Assembly (NCBI GenBank): GCA_028275165.1
Contig: JAQCNF010000001.1
Location: 1-40,022 of the forward strand
Direction: 5' to 3'
Length of the DNA: 40,022 nt
DNA from: Haloquadratum sp.
GTDB taxonomy: Archaea > Halobacteriota > Halobacteria > Halobacteriales > Haloferacaceae
The notes under the pieces were generated by a model that saw nothing but the letters and a program-made list of their open reading frames with translations, did not search any database and was not told the DNA's origin. Positions 1-8,310 of the stretch are shown piece by piece (the stretch's first letter is position 1; every line of letters starts with the position of its first letter). A program made the position numbers and the translations under genes.

Positions 1-153
1 ATTTCGAAGTGAGATCAGTATATTTCGAAACTGTGAGGGTAGTCGTGTCCCTCCTAAAATATCGAGCATTAGAAACGTAATCAGGCTACCAGAAATACCG
101 ATGATGACGACCAAAATCAGCTCCTCATCAGGCGTATCTGGTGTTCCTCTCAT
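1..153 (-). CDS. Partial small membrane protein, 3' end outside window
   Basis: The reverse strand opens with ATG at 153 and stays open to the window edge, giving the first 51 residues of a protein. A short acidic head (MRGTPDTPDEE) is followed by one clear hydrophobic segment at about residues 12-33 and then a basic stretch (R37, R43, R50). This pattern fits a single-span membrane protein or the start of a longer membrane protein. No family is recognised. The C-terminus lies outside the window, so length and function are unknown. The clean open frame next to decayed DNA is the main support. Confidence 0.45.
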   Translation of the reverse strand, partial: MRGTPDTPDEELILVVIIGISGSLITFLMLDILGGTRLPSQFRNILISLRN

Positions 154-299
154 CACTCTTTGATATATTGATCAAGTGGTGATTTAACTCTTGCAGGCTC
201 AGTCGCTTCCTCAAGAGACGAACCGAAACAGTGGTTTCGGTGAGTGAGTAGAGAGGGAATACAGCCGTACGCTATTGCCGACAAAGCAAAATGGAAGTC

Positions 300-1590
300 T
301 CAATTAGTTCTGACGTCGATTCAGTTGTTGAAGAAGCGTTCCAGTATTGAGCGGTACTTGAGGATGCAACCACTGCTGAGACTGCGTGGAGCCACGTTCA
401 GATCTGTCGTGAAGTGTACAACCATGCACTCACCTAGGAAGTCCCATCCTGCGCCTGACCATGACATGCCATCGTACACCTCAATACAAAGCACGCTTCC
501 GCAGTGGAAGCGAGAATGGTCGGAGTGGAAGCAAGTGTAAGTGTCAGTGTATTCGAAATGCTTGCAGATGGCTGCTCGAGGCACAGTGTGAGCGTTGTTG
601 AATCACGACAGGAATGAGGCTCCACCATTGGTCGTCTCAAGTACGAGTGGAAAGTCCCGCGAGAATACCGGAGTATCAAATATAATCAGTTTGGCTTTGA
701 GGTGGATAGTCACACAGGTCAGGCCGGCAACGCGACTGTGAACTTCTCACAAATTGGCGATTTCCACGCAGACTCTCACCGACCACTCCCAAACGATGCA
801 GACATCATCGAAGTGGTCTCCAAAAAGCAGAAGATGTGTAACTGGACTGTCGACATCGCCGTCAAGTGCCCAGACAAGCCTACTGTTGAGGATATTGATG
901 TCGAGGAGACGGTTGATTGACCTTGATCTCATCAAGTTCGTCCACGGTTCTGAAAACCGTACGTTCGCTCGGTTAGACGGAGACGACACCGCTCGTTCTC
1001 TCGCAAGCAACACGATTCAGCCAACTATGACAGGGCTCGGCAATCGCTTGCACGAGCAGACGAGCGATTGAATAATCCTCGTGAGGACCACTGTGAGAAA
1101 CTTGCTCACTGGTATACACGCGAGTGCGACGCTGTATTCCTCGAAGACTGAGACGTAGCCTCGATGATGCAACAAGACAGGAACAGCTCCAACATCGCTT
1201 TGATGTCGTGGGACGAGACTATTTAATTGCGTGAGCGCCAGGCAAAAAAGAATGGGTGACACATTGTTCCTGTTGACCCTGGCGGAATGACAAAGCGGTA
1301 TACAAACTGCGGAGTCAAGACCCAAAACCGTCGTGGGTGCGTGAACGCTCATGCCCAAGCTGTGGGTTATGACGAACCGACACCACAACGCTTCGTTCAA
1401 AACCCCTCAGCGTTGCCTGGAAAAACTACGAAGGAGAGATAGTAGGTGGGGTTGGGTTGGGTTGGGTTTGAGCGGTCAGAGTGGGCTGGGACAGTCCCAA
1501 CGAATGTCTGTGGAGGCTAGTGTCGCCTCGGACATAATCATCGGGTTGCACTGCATGCATACACTATCATCGAAGCAGACAATCTGAACC
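300..1590 (+). pseudogene. tnpB: Degenerate IS1341-type tnpB (OrfB) relic
   Basis: Fragments of one TnpB protein can be read in order across several frames. Near 330-430 are VEEAFQY and EVYNHALT. At 440-540 is PSYTSIQSTLPQWKREWSEW. At 640-920 is a block ending DIAVKCPDKPTVEDIDVEE, then KFVHGSENRTFARLD at 930-980, KLAHWYTRECDAVFLED at 1095-1150, and VDPGGMTKRYTNCGVKT at 1275-1325 (first half of the zinc ribbon). A TGA follows FLED directly at 1149, other stops and frameshifts break the frame, and the DxGI part of the RuvC site is lost. The gene is dead. No matching transposon ends were located with confidence. Confidence 0.8.
1448..1466 (+). repeat. GGGTT tandem tract, G-quadruplex candidate
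   Basis: Four G-runs (GGGG, GGG, GGG, GGG) are separated by TT, giving a telomere-like GGGTT microsatellite. It lies inside the 3' part of the tnpB relic. Four G-runs with 2-nt loops meet the usual pattern for a G-quadruplex. No gene is affected. Confidence 0.8.
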
Positions 1591-1820
1591 GAGAGGTCGG
1601 ACGCTCTACCCCAACGGACCCGCGCCAGCGGCTGAGTATGGCGCGAGAGTCCACTTTATGTCATGAGCGTTATCTATTTCAGCATTTGTCTTGCTCCACT
1701 GAACCCGACTGTGATGACCATCTGCTAATGTCGAATCCAAACCGAATCTTGATATCTATTTCCGGATTGCTAATCGTTTGTCACCATCCGGTAAGTCGGC
1801 TCTTCTCTTTGATTCACTAT

Positions 1821-3110
1821 CTATCGTGTGACGTTCAGATCCTGTTGGATGTTCTGTGTGAATGGGGTGTTTTTAATATCAATTTGTGTGTCATTATTTC
1901 GAAGCGTGTTCGTGGCAATTACGCCGTCTGCCCCTGAGCGGACAAGGATGCCTGTGTCACAGTCGTTGATTGCGTTTCCGGTGACAGTGAAACTATATGG
2001 GCGCTTTGTCTGGCGGAATCCATTCTCATCCTCCTCACTTATCGGAACTGTCCGAGCGATAAATCCAACACCACAGTTTTCAACGTGATTATTGGCCACT
2101 GTGATATCGAACGAAGTCTCATCAGCTGTGTTTCTGACATTCTCCAGTAGATGAGTTTCTTTATACTCGATCTCTAAGCCGGCCTCACCGCCGGGGTCTG
2201 CAGCGATCGGTTCAAGTTCTAAATCGCGGCAGATATTCCCAACAATCGCTCCCTGCTGTGATGGAGAGCAGGCGATAAGACTATGCCCCCCTCTGTAACA
2301 GACATTTCCGAGGATACTGAAGTTAGTGACGTTATACGGAGCAATATTATTAAAGGTAACATCAGTCACGCGATTACCTTGTATAAGAACATCACGCGAC
2401 TGGCGGAGATCAAGTCCATCGCGGGCGCCTCGACTCGTAATCCCATACCAGTTGGGATCAATTACCTGATTATCGCGGACGACAACGTTTTGACATTCAA
2501 CGAACGACACCGCCATCTGGAATCCATTAATTGTTTTATTGTTGGCAATCACTAACCCGTCACAATTCTCGGCCTGAATAGCATGATTGTCCAATCGAGT
2601 GCCACCAGCGTCAAACTCAATATTGGTGACAGCTGTATTATCGCCACGAACCTGAATCAGATCATGGCCTACATCAAGTTCACGCTCGGTGAAGCCAACT
2701 CTCGATCCAGTCGAGGATGCAACGAGCTTACTCCCAGTGCTACCGGTGAGAACTGTATTATCCTCCATCGAGGCTGGTCCACCGAACTGGAATTCATGTG
2801 TCTCTGCGATGACTGTCCCACCATTATCAGGGGTCTCATCGAAGGCATACTGAAACGCTTCTTCTGCGTTGTCATCAGCCCCACTTGAAAACTCAATTCC
2901 ATCGCTGGAGTTATTCATCACATGATACTGACCATTCGACCGAAATACGTGATATGAGCCGCCTGGAACCGAGATATCACTTTCGGTCATCTGTCCCGTG
3001 CCGATGTCGGTGCCGGTCTCTGTATGTCCTTCAAAGAACGACGGTGATCCGAATCCTGCGGCCACGCCAATACCGCCCATGAATGAACGTCTACTTGCTT
3101 GATTATTCAT
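1821..3110 (-). CDS. Tat-exported parallel beta-helix repeat protein
   Basis: A protein of 429 aa. The N-terminus carries a twin-arginine signal (SRRSFMGG at residues 6-13, then a glycine/alanine-rich hydrophobic stretch), so it is probably exported folded, the usual haloarchaeal route. From about residue 110 the chain repeats short units rich in N-x-V/I (for example GLVIANNKTI, NVVVRDNQVI, DVLIQGNRVT, DITVANNHVE, SFTVTGNAIN). This is the signature of right-handed parallel beta-helix proteins such as pectate-lyase-like or NosD/PbH1 families, which often bind or cleave polysaccharide. No specific catalytic residues can be assigned, so the substrate is unknown. The start is ATG 3110; a GTG just before it (3113) is possible. 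A TATA-like GAGTATAATC lies about 38 nt upstream. Confidence 0.85.
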   Translation of the reverse strand: MNNQASRRSFMGGIGVAAGFGSPSFFEGHTETGTDIGTGQMTESDISVPGGSYHVFRSNGQYHVMNNSSDGIEFSSGADDNAEEAFQYAFDETPDNGGTVIAETHEFQFGGPASMEDNTVLTGSTGSKLVASSTGSRVGFTERELDVGHDLIQVRGDNTAVTNIEFDAGGTRLDNHAIQAENCDGLVIANNKTINGFQMAVSFVECQNVVVRDNQVIDPNWYGITSRGARDGLDLRQSRDVLIQGNRVTDVTFNNIAPYNVTNFSILGNVCYRGGHSLIACSPSQQGAIVGNICRDLELEPIAADPGGEAGLEIEYKETHLLENVRNTADETSFDITVANNHVENCGVGFIARTVPISEEDENGFRQTKRPYSFTVTGNAINDCDTGILVRSGADGVIATNTLRNNDTQIDIKNTPFTQNIQQDLNVTR

Positions 3111-3497
3111 CACTGGAGTGCTCCGTAATCTGGAGATGATTGATTATACTCTGGGACAAATGAACTCTGCAACTGTGAGTTATGTTTTTAGCTCCCGTCA
3201 TCTGCAGACGACGCCTCCACGCGATTTATCATAAACAGTAGTACACACGGCATGTGGATGTTCAGAGTCGATGACTTGTTTCTGTGATCTTGTGATGCTT
3301 ATTATCACACGTAGCAGTGCCTGGCCATCTAAATTAGTTGCTGCTATGAGGTGGCTATGTATTACAATAGCCAAACAGTGAGATCATACAACGACTATTC
3401 ATATATGATGGTATATCTGTATATATACAGCGGCAGGCGATCTGTGCGTGCCAATAAAATGTACTTACCTGCGGTGTCTAAACCAGTACTGGATGTG
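3111..3497. other. AT-rich intergenic region with a 14-bp perfect palindrome
   Basis: This gap lies between two reverse-strand genes. It contains CTGTATATATACAG (3417-3430), a perfect 14-bp inverted repeat, and the promoter of the beta-helix gene near 3143-3152. No ORF or RNA gene was recognised. The palindrome could be an operator or a chance AT-rich motif. Confidence 0.5.
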
Positions 3498-4397
3498 TCA
3501 CGTATATCCTAAGTGTTTGAGGCGCTGTTCAACGTGAACATCTGTTTCGTCTCTGGGACCGTCCGGTTCCTCTGTCGTGACATTCCTTCTGGTCTCAGAG
3601 GGAATTACTAGCCATGGAATCTGGAGTAATTTCTCCGCTAATATGGGTGGGTGTTGGTACTGTTTTGAGACGTATGGCCACGCACGTTCCCCAAATAACT
3701 CGCCGTGGTCGGCAGTAACGACTGTTCGGCCATCCAGTAAGGACAGTAGTTCTCTGACAGATTCAAGTGCAATATTGAGATTTTCCCTATATGCACGCTC
3801 TAATTCGGATCGTTTTACTTCTCCTTGTGCCGCTAAGCTATAGGGGTCCGTTATCTCTACGTCATAGGACCCGTGCATTGCATCTTGACGGCAGTGTTCA
3901 TTGCCGACATGAATCCCGATGTTCTCCTGACCCCAAGGCCCAATAAATGGTGCATGGGGTTGCATGAAGTGGATCATGAGTCGTTTTTGTGGGTGTGATG
4001 CGTTCGCCGTGGTGCTTACTTGCTTAACTGCCTCTGGGTGAACATTCTTTATTTCATCATTCCAGTGAGTTTTCCACAGGTGATACACCGAGTGGAACTG
4101 AGTGTCATCGAGTTGAAGTCGATGGTGGGGGTTTGCCGTGATAGAGACGAGATCGTGACATTTCTTTTCAGCGAAGTTCTTTTGGAAGAAAGCTGGTGAG
4201 TACGGTGCTTTCGAATATTTCATCTGAAGTTGACCTGGTCCGAGATATTCCTCTTCAAATATATCATATCGGCACGCATCCAAAATAATGAGATTATCCC
4301 AGTCTTCTTCATATACTGAAACGAAATTTGCACTTTTTGATCGCCAGTACAGGTTTGCATATGCATCTGAGAGTGCTTTTTTAGCCTTGTGTGCCAT
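3498..4397 (-). CDS. Alkaline phosphatase/sulfatase-superfamily hydrolase
   Basis: A protein of 299 aa from ATG 4397; in-frame GTG codons at 4424 and 4421 would add up to 9 residues. It shows the fold landmarks of the alkaline phosphatase superfamily: LDACRYD (about 39-45, metal-binding Asp and nucleophile region), HFMQPHAPF (143-151) and TADHGELFGE (228-237, metal-binding Asp-His). Haloarchaeal relatives are usually called sulfatase-like and often sit near surface-glycan genes. The usual CxPSR sulfatase motif is absent, so sulfate-ester cleavage is not assured; phosphodiesterase or phosphoethanolamine-transferase-type chemistry is possible. No signal peptide is seen, so it is probably cytoplasmic or face-associated. 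The upstream micro-ORF ends inside the alternative GTG start region, which suggests translational coupling. Confidence 0.8.
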   Translation of the reverse strand: MAHKAKKALSDAYANLYWRSKSANFVSVYEEDWDNLIILDACRYDIFEEEYLGPGQLQMKYSKAPYSPAFFQKNFAEKKCHDLVSITANPHHRLQLDDTQFHSVYHLWKTHWNDEIKNVHPEAVKQVSTTANASHPQKRLMIHFMQPHAPFIGPWGQENIGIHVGNEHCRQDAMHGSYDVEITDPYSLAAQGEVKRSELERAYRENLNIALESVRELLSLLDGRTVVTADHGELFGERAWPYVSKQYQHPPILAEKLLQIPWLVIPSETRRNVTTEEPDGPRDETDVHVEQRLKHLGYT

Positions 4398-4417
4398 ATT
4401 TGACACTGCTGCTGATT

Positions 4418-4519
4418 TCACCACTGGTAGTCACCATTGTATTGTAAATACATATAGACAACTAATATCATGCCGAACAAACCGTAAAATAACCAACTCA
4501 CCGCTTTCAGATAAGTCAT
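4418..4519 (-). CDS. Small single-span membrane protein
   Basis: A 33-residue ORF from the ATG at 4519 (MTYLKAVSWLFYGLFGMILV..., ending NGDYQW). Almost the whole length is one hydrophobic helix. Its stop overlaps the possible GTG start of the downstream hydrolase by 7 nt, a typical sign of translational coupling. The frame stays open upstream to 4609, but that part runs into the transposon end and is unlikely to be native. The gene may have been shortened when the IS1341-type element inserted. Function unknown. Confidence 0.45.
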   Translation of the reverse strand: MTYLKAVSWLFYGLFGMILVVYMYLQYNGDYQW

Positions 4520-4577
4520 CTTAATTCTTCCAGTTTTTCTCCTCCACCACAGGTCAACTGCCTCGGGGTCAAGCGAA

Positions 4578-4661
4578 GTGGTTCGAGACGCAGAGCGTCT
4601 CGTTATCACGGAAATCGAGAATCTCCGAGCAAAGCCGAGGCTTGTCAGTGGACTCCCGCTC
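4578..4661 (+). repeat. GGTTC...ATCACGG element, copy A (3' end of tnpB element)
   Basis: It reads GTGGTTC, the palindromic GAGACGC/GCGTCTC, then CGTTATCACGG, AAAGCCGAGGC and ACTCCCGCTC. Near-identical copies stand alone at 15599 and 23330. Here it lies just past the 3' end of tnpB, where right-end guide RNA (omega/reRNA) scaffolds of TnpB elements are encoded. A transcript from tnpB into this region would read it in the opposite sense. Confidence 0.7.
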
Positions 4662-4669
4662 TAACCGCG

Positions 4670-5889
4670 TCACTCAGTCGGTCGAAAACGACCGTTCGCA
4701 TTCACGGTCCCTGACTTCAGAGCCAGTTGACTGGTGACTCGTCCAGCACCAGAATTGAGCCAGTGCTGGATAAGACGCCACCCGATGTTCCGAGCGGCGT
4801 TGTAATCGCCGTGCAATTGTTTTCCGCAGTTCAAGCACTCAAACTCGTCATCATCACGGGTTTCCTCATGCGTGAACCCACACTCACCGTAACTACACCG
4901 TCGACTCGTGTACGCCGGGTTCACATCGTTTACGTCCCATATTCTTCCGCTTTGCACTCGACGTAGCGCTGGATTTCCTTGAACACCCACTGTTGAAACT
5001 TCGAGGCGTTCGAGATACGCTTGCAGACATGTTTCAAGTTCTTGAACGCGATAGCCGTGCAGTCGTTCTTCACGGCTTCCCGAACGATGGCTTTCAAGAG
5101 CGGTGCAAGTAGTCGGCACTCCACCGGGCGAATCTGTCGCCAATCGACTGCATCGTGAGATGAGCCGAGCGAGCACCTGTCTGTTGCAGGTTCCCCCCCG
5201 GTGACGCTCGTATTCGTCGCGTCGGTGGTTGGGCGAGTCCGCGTTGCCAAGCCAAGGAACGCTCCCGTAGTGGTGACGACGACGTACCCGTCCACGCTCA
5301 GGTTGACACCGAGAACCACTCCGCTCTCAGATTCTTCGTCGCAAGAGAGGTTTAGGTCCTTTTTGACGGCGATGTGGAGGTAGTCCGTGCCATCGCGTTT
5401 GTGGAGCGTTGGCTCGGTTCTCTCCCATTTATGCGTTCAGTAGTCCTCAAATGGCGTCCCTGACTCGTTGACCGGCGTCATGGACTCAGCAGTCACACGT
5501 TTATCAGTGTGGAAAGGGATACGTGGTTGTGGCTGCATGTGAGGGCCCCGTTGTACACGCCACGCTTCCTCGGAATGTGGGTTTGCTTGCGCGTTCACCG
5601 TCTTTGATGATGCGGTTTTTGCAGTTGCCGAGGGCGGTGGCCGCGAGGTTTCTCGCGGATTGAACGAGGCTGGATTGTAGGGAGAGTTCGTCACAAATAT
5701 CGGAGTACGTCACGCTGTGGAGCGTGTTCTTTGTGTCCGTGATTTCGGAGGGTCGTGGTACCATCCGTGGTCAGCGACGTGTTTCGTCGCTTGTCGGAAC
5801 TGCTTGAACGTCTTATCAAAGTCCTTTTGGACTTTGTGGTCGCCCTCGGAAACGCCGAGTTTGAGTTGGATGTTCCGAACAACCTCCAT
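4670..5889 (-). pseudogene. tnpB: Frameshifted IS1341-type TnpB
   Basis: The reading begins at ATG 5889 (MEVVRNIQLKLGVSEGDH, ...TFKQFRQATKHVADHGW), runs into a stop, and continues in other frames: SDICDELSLQSSLVQSARNLAATALGNC (about 5700-5610), VLGVNLSVDGYVVVTTTGAF (5320-5260, first RuvC strand region), then TAIAFKNLKH, and finally the zinc ribbon CSYGECG...CLNCG with DYNAARNIG (4860-4780). At least two or three frameshifts separate these blocks, so no full-length TnpB can be made. Intact relatives are RNA-guided nucleases of about 410-430 aa that cut at TAM sites. The C-terminal third is well preserved. Confidence 0.85.
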
Positions 5890-5987
5890 AGTTCATCAGT
5901 ATGGTCTGAGGTAGTTCGAACTACATATTAGAATGGGAGTCGGTCTTGCTATCGGGCGTGGTTTGTGAAGGGTAGTGTCGGCTTCCT

Positions 5988-6008
5988 CCCCGAGGTCAAG
6001 CCTCGGGG
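5988..6008. repeat. Left-end hairpin of the tnpB element
   Basis: A perfect 8-bp stem (CCCCGAGG with CCTCGGGG) and a 5-nt loop TCAAG. A degenerate version, CCAAGGTCAAGCCTCAGG, is found near 9985-10003, so this is a recurring end structure of the resident IS1341-type family. Confidence 0.75.
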
Positions 6009-6051
6009 TATCCGTCTTGAATTTTCGACGAAATCTCAATCAGCGGTGGTG

Positions 6052-6058
6052 TTTTTAT
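6052..6058 (+). promoter_or_regulatory. TATA-like box for the FNR-like gene
   Basis: TTTTTAT is centred about 28 nt before a TTG codon at 6083. This spacing is what a leaderless haloarchaeal transcript starting at the initiation codon would need, and it decides the start chosen for the next gene. Confidence 0.5.
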
Positions 6059-6082
6059 TCTTCATATCCTAATCACATTACA

Positions 6083-6775
6083 TTGTCATTCTCAGACGCT
6101 AACATTACTGCTATTACAGAAGTCAGTCCAGACTGCAAACAGTACGTGGTTGAGCTTGATGAGGAAACGTTCGAGGGGCAAGCAGGTCAACATACTGTGC
6201 TCAGAACGCCAGCAGGTGTGAAGCCATACAGTGTTCTTGTGTGCGATGGGCCTCGTGCCGCACTGATGATTCGTGCCTACGGTACAGATGGTGTCGCTGA
6301 CTATATGAACGATCGGGAAGTCGGTGACACCATACAGATACAGTCGAAATTAACTGGAAGTCTCACTCTTAATCCCCCGACTCGGCCTGCGGTATTTATT
6401 GGGACAGGGACTGGTATCACTCCGCTCATTGGGCTATTACATAGATATGTTACCCAGGATGGCCCGCACGCTATATTCATGTTCGGTGAGAAAAATCGTG
6501 ACCAACTGCTCTACAAGGAGATGTTGGAACAATATGAGTTAATCCATCCCGTTGAGCTTAAGTTGGCCGTCTCACGAGAGGATTGGCATGGACGGACTGG
6601 CTACATCCAAGAGCAACTGCCAGAAGTTATCTCGAATATCGGGACAGACGCCGACTTCTATGTGTGTGGAGTGCCGAAAGCGGTCGTTGCAGCGAAAGAT
6701 AAATTAGATGAGTTAGATGTCTCATCAGCTGACATCCACACAGAAGGATGGGAAGACGCACAAGTCGCTGATTGA
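6083..6775 (+). CDS. FAD/NAD(P)H oxidoreductase, ferredoxin-NADP reductase family
   Basis: A protein of about 230 aa with the FNR-family layout. The FAD-binding barrel ends in KPYSV (residues 47-51, the RxYS-type motif with K for R). The NAD(P) domain has the glycine-rich loop GTGTGITP (107-114), then FMFGEKNRDQLLY and YVCGVPKAV (the C-G-x-P motif near the C-terminus), and it ends in HTEGWED. It would shuttle electrons between NAD(P)H and a one-electron carrier. A [2Fe-2S] ferredoxin gene lies 1.5 kb downstream and is a natural partner. The frame is open back to ATG 5975, but that part is transposon end sequence; with the TATA box at 6052 the likely start is TTG 6083. A rare TTG start next to an inserted element may mean the original start was altered. 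Confidence 0.8.
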   Translation: MSFSDANITAITEVSPDCKQYVVELDEETFEGQAGQHTVLRTPAGVKPYSVLVCDGPRAALMIRAYGTDGVADYMNDREVGDTIQIQSKLTGSLTLNPPTRPAVFIGTGTGITPLIGLLHRYVTQDGPHAIFMFGEKNRDQLLYKEMLEQYELIHPVELKLAVSREDWHGRTGYIQEQLPEVISNIGTDADFYVCGVPKAVVAAKDKLDELDVSSADIHTEGWEDAQVAD

Positions 6776-7670
6776 TAGTTTTCCGCCCCCAAACAGGCTT
6801 CTCCAATCAAAGGTCGGATGTACTCAGCGGTGACTCTGAGAAGTGATATTCGTTAAGCCAGATAGCTCACGGCTGCTGCTCGGGACTCATAGTGTGAGAT
6901 CCGATTGTCCCCGATCATCTCTGGGTTCGTTCATTCACAATCAAGAGCAAGACAGTATCATTAATTGAAAACTCCATCACGGCGAGCAAGTATGGTGAGT
7001 TGACTTCCTCCCACCCTCAAAGGAGTGGGATCCACCGAAGGGGAATTAAGATGGCGCGTTTCTCTGAACTCAGCCCTCAGTTTCCCTCTCTGGAGGAGCG
7101 TTTAATGATCACCGCTCGATTACGACCCCAAGCGTGCTTTCCAGCGCGTACGGCCCGGTCAAATGTAAACGGGCCTTCCCACCCAGACGCGCCGGATGGA
7201 CGGCCCGAGTACCAGTTCGGGCCTCCACGGTCGGGTATTCAGCCGACTGGGTACCACCATTCGCGTTCGACCCGTCGGTCGGGACGCGTGGTTCTCCGGC
7301 TCTCTACCCGGCTGGCTGTGGACGCGAAGCGTCCGCGGGGTCAAGGACCCGTACCACAATTGAGGAACGTGGTCACAACACAGTCTGAGAGGGACGGAAC
7401 AAACGATTCAAAACAGAACTCCCGTCCGGCGCTTGATGGACTGTCTCCCGTCGGGTCGACCTCATCCCACGGCTCATGGGCTTTCGCCTCAAGCATCCGT
7501 GTAATTCACTCTATGTGCCTGGCATGAGTGCGTTTCAGACCGAGCATTTTCACTGAAGGAAATAGATGGGTCGCAAACGAGGATAGGTAATCCATTATCT
7601 CGAAAATGACTATGGCTGGGTCTCAACTAAATAGTGCGATTTTTACGCACAGGAATATACTCATCTCGTA
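6776..7670. other. Long gap with a GC-rich, transposon-like segment
   Basis: It starts with ordinary AT-rich DNA. At 7011-7031 is a hairpin CCCAC...GTGGG within CTTCCTCCCACCCTCAAAGG, resembling the end hairpins of haloarchaeal IS1341-type elements (a similar one is at 34823-34850). From about 7040 to 7450 the sequence is clearly more GC-rich than its surroundings. A 175-codon open frame runs across it on the plus strand, but it is Arg/Ser/Pro-rich and recognisable as nothing, so I treat the segment as a relic. The tRNA promoter is at its right edge. Confidence 0.45.
7640..7647 (+). promoter_or_regulatory. TATA-like box of tRNA-Lys
   Basis: GATTTTTACGC is centred about 27 nt upstream of the first base of the mature tRNA. 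Initiation would occur at or within 1-2 nt of the mature 5' end, leaving almost no leader to process. Confidence 0.4.
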
Positions 7671-7746
7671 GGGCTAGTAGCTTAGACGGGCCCAAAGCGT
7701 CTGGCTTTTAACCAGAAAATCGAGGGTTCAAATCCCTCCTAGCCCG
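7671..7746 (+). tRNA. tRNA-Lys (anticodon UUU)
   Basis: The full cloverleaf is visible. The acceptor GGGCTAG pairs with CTAGCCC (7739-7745) and the discriminator is G. The D arm is GCTTAGACGGGCCCAAAGC, the anticodon stem TCTGG/CCAGA has loop CTTTTAA (anticodon TTT), and the T arm is GAGGG-TTCAAAT-CCCTC. There is no intron and CCA is not encoded, as is normal for archaea. A tnpB relic on the other strand begins right at its 3' end. Confidence 0.97.
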
Positions 7747-8160
7747 TCGTACTGTTTCGTATACCCGTGTCTATCCTCAATACCGTCAGATGAACTGCCA
7801 TAATCACTGCCGGTGTTACAGTTCGTTCCCTGAGGCGAAGATGAAGGCTTCCTACTTTCACGATGGTATCTGACGACCGCGTTCGTGTCTCTATGTATTT
7901 TAAATCCACAGGGTCATAACGAGTGCTCTCGAACCTACGACCGCCTCTTAGTTGAAACCCTGGGTTGCTCGTCTCGCGAGGGTTTACCTCAACGAGGTGC
8001 GTCCGCTCCCAATCGCAGTTGTATTCGAGTATCCGCAGGATGCGGATACTCGGGGACATACCCACACACGGTAGACGTAGCGTTGGGACTGTTCGGTTGT
8101 GGCTTCTGTCACTCCGTTTAGCTTCAACCCCGTCAACTATCCCACGCTTAATGAGCGAAC
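7747..8160 (-). pseudogene. tnpB: Degenerate tnpB fragment (C-terminal half)
   Basis: On the reverse strand the stretch around 8030-7955 reads RILEYNCDWERTHLVEVNPRETSNPGF. This matches the block just before the TnpB zinc ribbon (typically LEYK..ERG.HLVEVNP..TS..C), with the first cysteine lost. The rest toward 7747 is too degraded to align. It abuts tRNA-Lys, which it does not disrupt. Confidence 0.55.
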
Positions 8161-8180
8161 CACGTGACGCAGAGAGCGAA

Positions 8181-8212
8181 GTAGGGTAGGGTAGGGTAGG
8201 GTAGGGTAGGGT
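8181..8212 (+). repeat. (GTAGG)n tandem repeat, telomere-like
   Basis: Six GTAGG units in a row followed by GTG, equivalent to repeated GGGTA. Several GGG runs with 2-nt TA loops make this a strong G-quadruplex candidate. It lies about 100 nt upstream of the ferredoxin start, so it could influence that promoter region or simply be a slippage product. Confidence 0.9.
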
Positions 8213-8310
8213 GATTGACGTACCATCCGATGAATAGCTCGCAGCCGAGACGGTGTGGAATGTGTGTCACAGTCATCTAACTTATGTTTCGTCAGCTAGA
8301 ATGTGGCACT

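Larger units (their letters stand above)
4561..6008 (-). mobile_element. Decayed IS1341-type (IS605-family, tnpB-only) element
   Basis: The tnpB pseudogene on the reverse strand is bracketed by related ends. At the 5' side of tnpB is a perfect hairpin at 5988-6008: stem CCCCGAGG/CCTCGGGG with loop TCAAG. At the 3' side is CCTCGGGGTCAAG (4561-4573), followed inward by an inverted repeat (GAGACGC/GCGTCTC) and AAAGCCGAGGC. Subterminal hairpins and the lack of terminal inverted repeats are normal for this family, which transposes as single strands with TnpA supplied elsewhere. No tnpA is present. The exact ends are inferred. Confidence 0.75.

Noticed and set aside
5975-6082. ATG start for the FNR-like protein at 5975
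   Set aside because: The first 36 codons are transposon left-end sequence, including the hairpin, and are unlike the family N-terminus.
7000-7527. 175-codon plus-strand frame in the GC-rich segment
   Set aside because: Arg/Ser/Pro-rich with no recognisable domain and no promoter. High GC lowers stop-codon frequency, so the open frame is likely chance.
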